In this document: one piece after another, positions 47,941 through 60,993 of the stretch
Layout of the letters: each line of letters starts with the position of its first letter
How positions within the stretch are numbered: position 1 is the first letter of the stretch
DNA from: Sphagnum compactum
Lineage: Eukaryota; Bryophyta; Sphagnopsida; Sphagnales
Assembly: GCA_965153455.1 (NCBI GenBank)
Contig: OZ234504.1
Coordinates: 2,170,001-2,234,000 of the forward strand
Direction of reading: 5' to 3'
DNA: 64,000 nucleotides
Notes under the pieces: model-generated
What the model saw: the letters and a program-made list of their open reading frames with translations, nothing else
The model's database searches: none
Told to the model about the DNA's origin: nothing
Position numbers and translations under genes: made by a program

Positions 47941-50900
47941 TTGAAAATAAAAATTTATTATAAACAAGAATACGATTTACGACTAATTTTTTTTTTTCGT
48001 GTGAATTTTTTCCAAATGAAAAATATAAAAATAAAAGGGAATATTTTACCACAATATTTTCATTTTTGGGGGAAAAAATCACCATATATATATATTTCAA
48101 AAAAAATCATCCCAGTTTGGATTTTGATTTGCATTTGGCACCATTTTAAAACTAGTTTTTCAACTATTTAAACAAGTTATTAAAAAAATCATCATATAAT
48201 GTTAAATCCCTCTTGGGATGTTAGCCTTAACCAATGATTCAACATTAGAAATTTGAAAAAAATATCATTATTTAGGACTATAATGATTTCCATAAAAACA
48301 AAAACAAAAACCTTTAATGTAATATTGTCTATTTTCCATGACATCAAAGTCATGCCTTAGTGAAATTGACAAGCACAAAGGATTCTATAGAAATAATTCA
48401 ACTTTTATTGAAAAAATGTACCAACTTGCAAAGTGTGGTGGTGAAATTCTTTTCATGTGACATTTTGAAATAGTTCTTTTTTTGCAAATTATCGCCAAAA
48501 TTCCCCATTGGACAAGGGTAGCCCACATCAACAAAGGAATTTTTTTTTTTTTAAATTTCCTTTTTCTCCAAAAACCTTATGCACCATCATCATTGGCACT
48601 TAATAACCACTTTTAAACCCATCCCTTTTGCTAGAAACTTCTATTCCACAATGAATGAAAATGCTAAAAGTACCACTTTCATAGCCGTCTAATTGTTTGC
48701 TAAGGTGTATTTCAACCATTTAATTGCAAAAATGTTGAACTAAATTGGGAAATCCTCACCATCATTAAACCCTTCACATTGTTGTAGCTTGCCAACCCAA
48801 CAAACATTGATCCCTATCTTGTGAGTCTTGAGTCCCTTTATGGGCCTTTTGTTTGCCCTAGATTTTATAAGTATTTTGAATCATGAATGTTCTTGTTTTG
48901 ATTGTTGGTGATGGAGGAAGAACGTTGCAAACTTACAAATTTATTTTGAATCAAAGTAACTAGTTGCAATGTACTTTATACAACTACATATAAAGTTGTA
49001 TATATATATTGAACTTTATATATTGAATATATATAAATATATATATATATATATTGAAACCCTATAAAAAATATTGAAACGAAATCATAACAAAAAATGC
49101 AGTTGAATGCTAATGTAAAACCCAGACCATAATCCATATGCTCACTTTAAAAGTCCATTACTATATGATTGGTGTATGTTTATTGAATTTCACCCCTCAA
49201 TAAATATTTTTATTCAAGTTGGCAATCTTAATTCATAAATATTTTTGTCAAATTGATGATTTTACAATGTGTTTGTAGCATTTGAATAGAGTACACTTTG
49301 CAAAAAGTTTAAAAAGGGACAAAACATGAGCCACCTTAATGTGCATTCACCCTTAATTATATTTTCATGTGCAAGTTTAAATGTTAACAATTGATTTCTA
49401 GTAGTGTGAAATGCATATCCCAAGATAATCAAAAATATATCAGGTTAGTAAAATAAATTCCATGTTTTTCCTATTTTTGCTAGATGAGTTTTAAAAATCA
49501 ATCCTAGTGAAATGTGATGATCTTAAATGACATGGCTTTGTGGTAATGACAAGTGTTTAAAATTGGATAAAGAAAATATACCTAAAATATATTTAGGACA
49601 TTTTCAATGTTAATGAATAAAATAACATTTTTTTTTAATCTCTTGTGTTCCAGAAAATACACAAAGAGTGACTTTCTTGAGAAGTTACAAAGACTAACCA
49701 ATTCAAATATATAATTCAAGAGGTTCATGAAAAGAAAAATTGTTTAAGGAAATGAACATTTGAATGTGTTCTTAGGAAATGACTTGGAAAAATAACTTAA
49801 TTTGAAATATACATAACATTAGAAAGAAAATTCAATCATCTTTTGTGTAATTTATAAATCTCTACCTTTCTCCTTTTTATCCAAAGGAACCGATGAATGA
49901 ATGTTAGAATCCACAATTGAATCAATAGGGGGGGAAGACTACTCATGGTTCAAAAATTAAAAGGAAGAAATGGGAAAACATAGTCAAGTAAAATGAATTG
50001 AACTTTTTGCACTTCCAAACATTATTTCATTAACACACAACAAAATATTGTGGATTCACAACCTTTTAAAAATTACACATCAAATGAATAAAAGCATAAA
50101 ACACATAATAAAAAACTTATGATTTAAAAGTTTAGAGATCACACTTGAAATGAAAAAATAATTTAGAGACAATAACACAATGGAAGTGAAATTGATGCAC
50201 CTCTAGGTTTTGTCAAGTGTTATTAGGGGTAAAGAATTTATTGATTTTGAATATTGTAGTGTAATGTAAACCCATGGTGTGCTTTTTAACTTTCACAAAA
50301 AGAAAGCATGGGAGCTTTGAAATGGGACTTAAATGAACTCAAAAGTAAAAGTTCAAAGTGAAGTCAATATACACACATGAGAAAAAAACAATTAATGCAA
50401 ATTGAAGCCAAAATCATGTACCAATGAACCCCAACGACCTTCCACATGAACACCATGGTTCAAAATTTGGAGGAGTTCACTAGTATCCTCCCTATGATAT
50501 ATTTTGTGATTGGCAACAAAGGCTACATGAAAGTGGCAAAAGATCTTTGAATCCTCAAAAAGGAGATCCAAAAATCCCCAATTTTGCCAAGTTATGAATC
50601 CTGCAACTTTGTGGGCTCATAAATTTCACATAAGGTCCCAATTGAAAAAAAATTGATTGTAAAGTTGTAGCCCTTAGAAAGACCTTTCCAATGTCATATC
50701 ACACATTCCAATCCCACATTCACACATATCACATGTATTTTAAACCTTGTTTTTGGGTTTAATGGTTGGGAATCAAATTGATTGTTTGACTCTTGTCATT
50801 TTTTTTGTCCATGACTTCAATCTTGAAATTGCAAATGGACAATGCAAGTTCATTTTTAAAATCTACTTCAAAACCTTTTTAATGATTTTAAGAAAGCCCA

Positions 50901-53900
50901 ATCTGGATGAGGTTTATTGTTTACATTTTTTTTTTCAAAAATTTGGGACATCGCAAGACTCCAATTCCCAAAGTGGGAAAACCACTTGGGAGTGTTGGGA
51001 GTTACTATTTCACACTTGTGGGAATGTAATGTGTTTGAATCCCATGACACCTTCCTAACCTACTTCATTTGAATACTTTAACCTTGGTTGCAAGCCCAAG
51101 GCTAAGGTCACAATCAAAATACAAAATCTCATTCAATTTTTTTTAATATTTTATATTTAATCCCCCCCCCCCCCTAGGATTCATGATGACAACAAGTATA
51201 AAAATCTTTCATGGATTTAATGTTTTGATTACAAAACATAATAATCAAGACATGGTGTGCATTAGAGGAACTTTTTAATAACTATGATATCTTATCAACT
51301 TTAACAAAAATCAAACCTTATGATTCATGGACATAATTACATTCATGGACCTCTGACCTCAAAGTTCATTTGCATCATTCCATCAAGTTGCAAATTTTCA
51401 AAAACTATGCAAAAGTTGCAGGACTTTTAAAAATTGAGTAATTGGACATATTTTTCATGCACATGGATTTCTGTTGAAAATGGGGTCTATTGGTTAGATA
51501 GGGAAAAGCCCCAATAATAACACAAAATAACTAGCCATAAACATGAATCTTTCATCATAGATGGTAATGATTAGTTGCCATAGTTCCTCCCTTGACTTCA
51601 TCAACTCCTACATTTTAACAATCCCAAAATAGACCACAACACACATCTAACTAACATGAAACATGTGCCCTGATGCTTATTAGCATAATTTAAGCATGTA
51701 CTCATGCAAACTTAATTAATCACCAACATTACCTAGAGGTTCACATTGTTCAAATTGACCACTTGCACACATAAGGAGATAGGTTGAAGCAAGGTTAATG
51801 GATAAGTAGCCAAGTTTAGAAAAGGAAATTACATTACAATTTCATGAATTGAAACCAAATTCTCACAACATATTTACACTTGCCGAAAGGTGCACATCAA
51901 TCAAAGCTTTTAAATAACATTGGGGCATCTTTCACCTAATTTCCCTACAAATAAAACACGGTTCCCAAACAAAGAACCTTGTCATGTTGAATCTTATTTT
52001 GCACCAATGATACAAAGTGGTCATGAAACAAACACTAGGTTGAAAACCATCACACAAGCATGTTCAAAAGGACCACAATTGGAAAATGATGGTAGCCACA
52101 CAAACCCCATGGTGAACATATTAATAATCAATGAATAGAGAAGCATGGGTTAGTTGAACATGAAATTTTTTATATATTTTCTATTGACCAATCAAACATC
52201 AAATCTATAAATCCCTAACTAAATTTTAATTTTACATAAACTAACAATCTCCATCTACTATGGTCTTATTCAATCAAAGCACATGCAACATCAAAGGGTG
52301 CATACTTGAACATACATTGAATAGAACAATTTAAAGTATGAGTCACCATAAAAATTTGTGGCATTTTAATATGAAAGTTTTTGGGTTCAAATTGGACTAG
52401 ACAAACATCACATTCTTGAGCAGAAAGAAAAAGAAAGAAAACAAATGAATAGGAGATTTAACTTGTCACAAAAATAAATGAAACAATGGAGGAGGTCTAG
52501 TTGGACAACAAGAAAAAATTGATGATAATAATCAACATAATGTGAAATATGGGAGAACAAGGGAAAATTGTTATCAATTTCAAATGCAAAGAAACCAAGT
52601 CTTGAAGAAGATTAGGATAAGATCAATTGTTGAAAATTGAACCTCATGAATCAAAAGTTTTTGACAAAGCAAGTCAAGTTTTGAAAAAATAAATTGATGA
52701 GATAGTATAAGTAACAAATCTAACAAAAAAAATTAAAAATCAAGTATGATTGTGAAAATGATGTATTTATAGGAGTATTATGGTCACAAGCCCACATCCA
52801 TTCACACCTTTTTCCACTCTTAACATCCTTCTTTTGATTTATTGTGCTAAAAATCAAATTAGACATACTCATTAAACACTTCGTGTAACTTACAAGAAAT
52901 CTTGTCATATGTTATTCCATATTGGCACACCTTCAAACATAAAATGCTCAAAACAAGTGTTTTAAAAGGGACCTTTCAACCCCAAGCTTTCACAAAATTG
53001 ACCACAAATTTCAAGGTCATTGTTCCCAAATTGGCATCCTCATTTTTCATGTAAACAATGGATTTTCCTTCTCAAGTCATATTTGTCAAGTAGCTTGAAA
53101 CTTCAATGCCATTGCTTCTCTTGTAATTTCAATAGCCTTTAACAATTTGGTCATGATATGTTTGGATCAAAGATTTGCATCACTAAAATTCAGAATTGCA
53201 AACACATCATGGGCCTTCACATTCACAAATCAAATTTTATTGTTATTAACATTTGCATTCAAACAAAGCAAGAAATACATCCAAATTCTTAATCTTCTTT
53301 ACCAAGTTAGATAATACTTTGTTTATGAATGTTCTTTTAGGAGGAAAAACAATGCAAGGATGCAACCACAACCCCATTCATTGTAGCCATACACTTTTAA
53401 TAACCTAAATAGGTAAACAATGTTTGGTAATGAAGAGAGTTAAATCCTAATTGAAAACTTACTATTATTCAAAATCCTTTCTAAATGAACCTACAAATCT
53501 AAAAAAATTTAGTGATGTTGGTTGTCCAATAATTCCATGCCCTTTTATAGTAAAACATTGAACCTATGCGCCTCGTGTTGTGCTACTAATGTTTTTAAAA
53601 ATCGAAGCAAGATTGGAATGCTTAGGATTTACTTGAACTTTTTCATGCATGTGATGTCATTAACTTTGAAATAGGTTATCAATCATTTGCAGCATCTAAT
53701 TCATCAAGCAAAAAATATAGGATTTATATTTTTAATAATAGACAATGCATTGCATGACTTGAACATTGACAACATGTACGCATCCACCATCATTTGCATA
53801 AATGAAAGCCTAGGTGAAAAAATTGCAACTCCATGTTTTCCAAAACTTAACTTGTTCATGTATGGTTTTGAAAAGGTTAGTTACAAGAGGTGAATTGGGT

Positions 53901-56300
53901 TCTTAAACATCATTTTTATGTGACAAAGTGAATGCCCCAAGTACAAAAGGTTTTTGAGCTCCATGGCTAGATGATGGATTCTGGTGCACTAGTTGGTATG
54001 CTACTAGTTTCACCATTTTCATGAACTTAAAACCTAAAGACAAAAATATTAACAACCTAACATCCTTCCCATCAAAATTGAAATCCATTGCAAAATGGAT
54101 TTTAATTTTTAATAGCAATTAGTTTATAATGTATTGTGATGTCAACTTTCTCTACTCTCTACATAACACAAACCAAGCAAAACACAACTTAAAACTTGAA
54201 ACATGAAACCTTCACACAAATATCAAAACTCAAATTAACAGATGTTGATGTTGTGATTTCATACCAACCACTAAATGGATTATGGATTGCCATCACCATC
54301 TCCTTTCAATGCTTAAACCTTATAGTTTAAAGATACAACCTTCAACAATCAAAATCATAACTAAAACTACTACCATCATTTATCAAACCCATTATAACTC
54401 ATAATTAAAGAGGTCAAAAAACTTTACAAGTTTTTCAAGTCAATACATCTTTGGTGCATAAGGTTATTTTGCCACCTTAAAACCAACAATTCTAAACACG
54501 ACCAATTATTTCATAATTTGACCTCAAATAAGTGTGTACATATTTGGATATATAATTAATGTGGGTTCATTCAAAATTTTAATAACCACCCAACATTAGG
54601 ATAATATTGATTATAGTCTTGTATAGTTTTGAATTTCAAAGAAAATATAAAGACTTAAATGCAATATTTTTATTTTTCAAAAAAACTTTATGTGCCTATC
54701 CCATTTGGGTGTCCTAGTTATGTATTTTTTTCAACCTTTTCCCTAGGTGGGATAGGTTGCAATTTATTGGTTCCAATTTTGATGTGTTCGGTTTCATTTG
54801 TAATGTGAATCAACAATGGAAAACACAGTTGAAACGTGAATCAACATGAGTGAAACTCAAGTACAATTTGGAACAAGTCATGGTAAAACTAATTACTCGT
54901 TACCACCTAATGGATTGGTGGTTCACCTTCTTGGGCTTGCCTCATTCCTAGGTCAAATGGGCCTTACATTACAAAACACGTATTAAGTTGATATGACTGA
55001 GTAGATATGTTGATACAACATGTTTCCAACTTCCAACTACTACAATATTCAATACCTATGTTTACTTGTGATAAACTATGAATGCAATGGGGACCATTGC
55101 ACAACAAAAGACTCCAATGCACATTCTTTGTTGTTCCTTTTGTCTCTTTCAAGACTATGTATCATGTCATTCACTTTTCCCCAACTTAAACATGAGTTAC
55201 TCTTTTAATAAAAGCACAAGTAACTAAACTAAGAAACCCCAAAAGATGATTTGTATCCATTTGGAAACATGATCATCAAACAAATTGAATTACAAATGCA
55301 AGTAGAGAGGTTGTAAAGGAGCTCACAGTTGGTTTTAGATTCAACCCTTAAAACAATTCATAATCTCTTCTCATCCATGACTGCAATGATACATCTATGA
55401 AAACAATTCATCATCTTTTCTCATCCATGAATGCAATGATACATCTATGAAGAGTGCCACCCAATTAGCATATTACACATGAACAACACACATAACTCAT
55501 TGAAGGGATCGGGACTTGGACATGTTCTAATTGCCATTCCTCAACCATATGACATATGGACAACACACAACTCTTCAACAAGGTTGAAACTTGGACATGC
55601 TCTTATCACCATTTATGAATTGCAAGGAAATGAAGATCTTCACAAGAGTGCAAGGAAACAATGTCGGGCTTTACTTTCTCACTCACCCAACCTTTATTAT
55701 TAACTAATTATATATCCAATAATTATTATGTCTAGGTTGAAAAGTCAAGAACATTTTATTTGATTGTAAATATGTAATAAAAATTTAATAATCATTCAAT
55801 GTGAAGCAGACTCGTGTCACACGAGAAAGATAACACCTTATTTTACATGGTGGAATAGTTCTAGGATTGAGAGGATGGTACCTTGTTGTGTTCAAGGTTT
55901 TCCTACTAAAGGTTTATTGCTAGGAAACTTATTGCTAGAAAAAAATTGAATGAAAATTTTCTTTATTAAACCTAGCCATAAATTTAATTATTAAGAAATT
56001 TATTCAATTTTTTATTTAAAAAAATTCAACAAAAAGGATCCAACGACCTATTTGTTAATAACTCAAATTTCTATTTTATTTTGCAATATTTCAATTTTTT
56101 GACATTTAAGAAGAATTACATAAAGTACATAATTATTTGTAATTTAAAAAAATAAATATCTAGTTGCTGAGAAAGTCACTCCATTGTAGATTCTATGGGT
56201 TTTTTTTTTGGCCAAACTATTTCTAAAATTTCCTTTTCTTTGGCTATCCTTTTAGGAATTATTTTACGCCGAACTATAGTGCTTGGTACAGTATGTAAAT
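47941..56300. other. AT-rich gene desert
   Basis: Over 8 kb I recognise no gene on either strand. Seen are an (AT)n-rich patch near 49000-49060, a C13 run at about 51162-51174, and a 50 bp tandem duplication (55350-55449). The frame at 50747-51058 and its antisense have no family pattern. Old transposon sequence is likely but unsupported. Confidence 0.55.
55350..55449. repeat. 50 bp tandem duplication
   Basis: AAAACAATTCATnATCTnTT, then CTCATCCATGAnTGCAATGA and TACATCTATG are present twice in direct succession with two or three differences, from 55350 and from 55400. A looser 75-base duplication around ACTTGGACATG follows (about 55480-55620). Confidence 0.85.
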
Positions 56301-56307
56301 GTGAATT

Positions 56308-56430
56308 GGGATTTTATTTTTTTGGCAATCATGGCTAGGTCAAATATGGCTATCGACCAGAGGTGGAGAAGAACTCGTTAATCAACCTTGTATATTCCTG
56401 GCTACACACTGAAAAACAAAAGAAGAAATC
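56308..56430 (+). repeat. Dispersed repeat family, copy F (diverged)
   Basis: TTTTTTGGCAATCATGGCTA, then CAAATATGGCTATCGACCAG, then AACCTTGTATATTCCTGGCT and ACACACTG follow the block order of copies B and C. The sequence after it (CTTCTGGCGATGG, CCCCTAAAAAATC) also resembles the CTGGC/CCCTAAAAATC segments that follow copies B and C. Confidence 0.45.
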
Positions 56431-56564
56431 TTACAATTTTTACTTTTTTTTTATTTCCTCACTTCTGGCGATGGAAAGCCCCTAAAAAATCACTTTATTT
56501 TGGATTTTTTTTAAATTTTCGCTTTTTGGCGAAATTTCGCCACTAGTAGAAAAGGCTACCAGGT

Positions 56565-56835
56565 TGTAGACTTTGGTGCTCAACCGATTTGGTAGATTCT
56601 GGTAAGGAGAACGATTCCGGCCGGAACTGCAGTCTAAAAGTGGTGTTGGAATGCTCTTCTCGTAAGCTTGATTACGGGTCTTGTGTTCGTTCTCGCTGTA
56701 GACTTTTGGTGAAGACGTGGAGACTCAGCGATTTGTTGTAGATTCTGGTAAGGAGGACTATTCCGGCTGGAACTGTCGTTGTAAAAGCGGTGTTGGAATG
56801 CTCTTTGTTAGTCTGCTGCATACGGAGCTTGTGCC
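56565..56835 (+). repeat. Tandem duplication upstream of LHP1
   Basis: A unit beginning GTAGACTTT(T)GGTG and running through TGTAGATTCTGGTAAGGAG, then ATTCCGGCnGGAACTG, AAAAGnGGTGTTGGAATGC and CTTGTG occurs at about 56565-56696 and again at about 56697-56835. Copies are about 75-85% alike by eye. It lies in the probable promoter or leader of the LHP1 gene. Confidence 0.75.
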
Positions 56836-57547
56836 TGTCGCGCTTCTTGCTCGCGTTCTTTGTCGCACGCGAAGCAGGCAGTTCTTCTTCGTCGTCGCGG
56901 CGGCATCGGCACGGATCGGATTTATTCCCGTCCAAGACAGGTCCCGATCTTCGATTCCGCATACTATTTTTTTATTGGGAGGGGGAAAGAAAAAAAAAAA
57001 CAAAACAAAACAATACTCGTCCGGAACAGGAAGTGCGATTTTCTGCGAATTGGAGACGTGAGTTTTGAGCTTCATTTGTAGAAGAATTGCGCCGCTGTTG
57101 TGTGTGCGTGAGCGAGCAGTAGACATCAAAATCTGAGGAGGGTCCCCGAATGCTTAACTTCCGTGTTGTTGCAAGAGCTTTTTTTCGGAAATAAATATCG
57201 TCGAGGCTTAGTTTCTATCTTCCATATCGTTTTTTGTTTGAGGAACCGGAGTTAGGAACCGTTTTCTTGCTCTGGTTGCTTGGCTCGCGACGACTCATCG
57301 GGGGTGGACCCTATCCGTCGTTGTTGGATGCTGCGGGATTTGAACATCTTGCTTCATGGAGATGGAATTCGTGGTTTTCTGGAGAGGTTAGGTTTTGGTG
57401 AGGAGGTTGAGAACAGAGGGGAGGGAGGCTTTCTTGTCGTCGTCTGAAGACGACTTGGTGATGGGACTAGGAGAAGCCGAGGAGGAACGGCCAGAGCGGC
57501 AGCGGGTGGTGGCTCAAGTTGTAGGGCAAGGGCGGCGCTTGTAAGGC

Positions 57548-60500
57548 ATGACAAAGCAGCGGTCGAGCGCACAGATAAGTGCGGATGATTACGGCGATGA
57601 TAGCGCGGCATTGACAGCAGGAGGAGGAGGAGCACGGCTTCGTCCGATGCAAGAAGTCATCAGGAACTCCCCAACCTCGCAGCGTCCGAAAAGGATACGC
57701 AAGAAGAAGAAGGAATGGGATTGGGATATGCTGGAGTCTTACAGCCGCCGCAAGGAGCACATCAATAGAAGAGCCAACAAGGAAGGGAGAAAGACACCTG
57801 ATGCTCCTCGGGTGAAAGACAATAATGGCAAAGAAGTGAAGGAGGATGCGAATCATGAGAAACCAGAGAACGCCGCCGCCGAAGAAGACGACGGATCCGA
57901 GGAGTCCAACATTGATGACCACAGAAATGATGACGAAGAAGAGGACGAAGAGGAGGAGAGTGACGAGGAAGATGAGTCTGTGTACGAGGAAACACTTGGA
58001 GAGGGAATGTTTGAAATTGAGGCAATCCGCAGAAAACGAACACGTAGGGTAAGAAGGCCTCTATCCTTTTGCCACCTTCATTCTGTTCCTTGTTTGAGCT
58101 TTGATGTCTCACCTGCAAGGTCTCTCAAGCAAGCTCTTCTGGTGGTGTTTTAGCTGAAAAGACAGCATCCACAGGAGACAAAACTGTATTTCTGTGAAGT
58201 TTTTGGGCTAGTTAGTCAGTCACTCTAGAAACAATTGCTCAAATCCAACATACTGGAAGAGAGATTCAACCCTAAAGATATAGACACTCAACCCTAAAAC
58301 AAGGAGAAGTTCTCAATAGTTGTGAAGATTTAGGCACTCAACCCTAAAACAAGGAGAATTTCTCAATACTTGTGAAGATATAGGCATTCAACCCCGAAAC
58401 AAGGAGAAGTTTTCAATACTTGTGAAGATATAGACACTCAACCCTAAAACAAGGAGAAGTTCTCAATACTTGCGAAGATATAGACACTCAACCCTAAAAC
58501 AAGCAAGTATATTTTTTTGACAAATGGTGAATCCTTGGCAGGTGGTTGAGACATGTTTCCAATTGTTGGTTTGGATGCTTAGTCATCGTCTCATGCTTGA
58601 TGTCCTGATACAGGTGTTTACTGTGTTGAAACTGATAGGATTGTTGTTGTGAACCCATATGGGGTTTGTGTTGTTTCCAGGGAAAGAAGGAGTATTTTGT
58701 GAAATGGTGAGTTCCAGAGATTACCCTGTACTTGTTTCTTATCATCTTGACACATCATCATTTTCAAACCTTGAACTGGTTGAATCAGGACTCCACAAGC
58801 ATGCTTTGAATTTGATGGCATAATAATTATCTTTGTGGAACAGGCGCGGGTGGCCAGAGAAAGACAATACATGGGAGCCTTACGAACACATACGAAGATG
58901 TAGTGACATTCTTGAGGAGTTTGAAAACAGGTGTGTCTTTTTTTTAATAAACCTGGAAACATAAAGTGCTTGTTCTGGTTTTTTTTGTTCACTTGGGATT
59001 CTGCAGGCTTTTTTTTTCAGACGACACATTATCAGGGCATGATTTTGACTGGCTTTATTCTATGAATGTTTGGCAAAGAGCACGACGGGGAAAGCGCAAA
59101 TTTGGACAGTACACTCTTGATAGTAGGAAGAAGCGCACCTCAGCATCCACTGCTGATGAGGATGTACCTAGTGTAAGTGGAGGGGATGAAACTGTGAAGT
59201 CATCGACAGATTCTTATGCCGTACCTCAAGAGAAGGAGGGTAAATCACGGCAGCGACACATCTTAGCTGGGAGAATGACTAGTCCCACTTCAGCTGAAGC
59301 AGCAAGAACATTGTTAGACTTACCAGAAGAGGCACCCACAAATTCACTGCCTGCCCCCTCCAGTGATCCTGCTGCTCCAGGCACAAGTACAGTTGCTGGG
59401 AATGGTCATCCCAATGGGGAAAATGGAGTTGAATCACAAGGCAAGAATGCAAACCTTGAAGAAACAACTCCATTGGCTAGAGCACAGGAGAGGGTTGAGG
59501 AGATTATTGGTGAAGCCCCGGGTAGAGGTTTGAAAGAATGCAGCAGTCAAATGGTGAGAGGGGCCAATGTCCTAGCTGATGAAGCCATGGCCAGGCTGTA
59601 TGCAGAAAGGAGTGATAGGCCCATTGTGCCCACATCTGAAGCTAGTAGCAGGAGAGAACAGGCAAACATTCCTGCTACACCCGCCAGTGCGTTTGTGGTC
59701 CCTGATGGGCATAGGCCAATAGATGCAACTGAGCAGCCAGGAGAGGCAGGGGGGCTGGTGGAGATGAGGCATTCTGATGATGAGTTGGATGTGAAAAATA
59801 CTGTTACAGGGAATGAGCCGATTCAAGGTAGCTCAAGGTCAGAGGGACTGGCTGTAGGTTCAAAAAAGAGGAAGATTGCTGCCCCTCGGCGAGTTATACA
59901 ACCACAGGAACCTGAGGATGCGCAATTGACTCTGGATGCCAGCAAGGAGGTTGGGCAAACAGTGGAGAAGGAAGTTGCAACTCAAACTGCAGAGGGAACT
60001 CCTGGGCAGAAATTGGGAACCACAAAAAGAAAGAATGAAACATCCAACCATAGCGAGTCCCCATCTAACCCCCCAGGTTCTGAGGGGATTGGGAAACACA
60101 CACTATCGTGGGATGGAACCATTAAAGTAACGAGTCCCCCATTTGTTACCAAAATCCTGAAGGCCATCAGCTACAGCAATTCAGTCACTGATGATAACCA
60201 AGATGTAGTGGTTCTTTTCAAGGCTTCAAGGTTTCCTTGCCTAACCATCCTGAGGATGCACTGCACCCTAAGAATCTGTTTATGTGATTCATTTGTATCA
60301 AAACTGATCTAAGAGTGCAGTGCTGTTGTTTCCTGTCTGGATCAGACTTTTCTCCTGTGTCTTGTATCAGTTGTGTAACTGTGGTGTGGGATTTTTATGT
60401 CTGCCTGGCAGATCTGATGGGGAGGAAGTGGTGGTTGATAACAAGTTTATGCGTGATAATTACCCAATTCTGGTACTACCTTGTGCTTTCCTGGTACATG

Positions 60501-60968
60501 TCATGATGCTGATGATAAGCTTACCAAATAGGTTATTGACACTGAGTGTACTGCAACCATTGGTTAGTTTGATTTTGCTGGCATGCACATGGTGCTGATT
60601 GCCTGTCCCTGGTAGGTTAGCTACAAGAGGTGAGAATCACAGCATGTTGGGCATGCAGGAGTGAAGTTGTGAATTGATTCACTGTTCTATTTATGCATGG
60701 CTGGTTAGTGGGATATAGTTGTCAACACCTTGAGGATCATGTGAGGTTTCTTCTGGACTGAAAAAAACAAGTTGCTCCTACCAACAAACCAATTGCTGCT
60801 AAGCATTTTTCTGTTTAACAGTCTGCTATCTTCGTTCAAGTATATAGCTGCAGTAATTGATTGCAGATGACTTGCAAACCCATGTTAGCTCACAATAATT
60901 GGATTCTTGGATTGTTGCAGCTTATTGATTTTTATGAGCAACATCTGCGTTACAGTACTGCAACTTAA
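57548..60968 (+). CDS. LHP1: LHP1-type chromodomain protein (TFL2)
   Basis: Six coding exons join in frame: 57548-58048, 58681-58706, 58844-58930, 59007-60230, 60412-60472, 60921-60968, giving 648 residues. A basic RPKRIRKKKK stretch (46-55) and an acidic Asp/Glu tract (about 112-150) precede the chromodomain (154-205: FEIEAIRRKRTRRGKKEYFV, KWRGWPEKDNTWEPYEHI). The putative methyl-lysine cage residues are F155, W176 and W179. A basic hinge (RARRGKRKFG) and a long disordered linker follow. The chromo-shadow domain closes the protein (585-646: TKILKAISYSNSVTDDNQDV, SDGEEVVVDNKFM, LIDFYEQHLRYS). In Arabidopsis LHP1 binds H3K27me3 and acts with Polycomb complexes in the nucleus. The linker is longer than in Arabidopsis. 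The start is the first ATG in its frame after a stop. Confidence 0.93.
58281..58503. repeat. 50 bp minisatellite in LHP1 intron 1
   Basis: TAGACACTCAACCCTAAAAC, then AAGGAGAAGTTCTCAATACT and TGTGAAGATA units start at exactly 58281, 58331, 58381, 58431 and 58481 (the last is partial). A half unit (TTCAACCCTAAAGATA) precedes them at about 58265. Copies differ by only a few bases, so the array is recent or homogenised. Confidence 0.95.
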
Positions 60969-60993
60969 CTTGTAGCACATGAGCGGTAACATC

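Noticed and set aside
50747-51058. 103-codon open frame in the gene desert
   Set aside because: The C-terminal part resembles phrases I associate loosely with plant LTR regions, but I could not name a family or find paired long terminal repeats.
56717-57129. Overlapping frames on both strands (up to 123 codons) upstream of LHP1
   Set aside because: They lie in the duplicated leader region, have no domain, and none joins the LHP1 frame.
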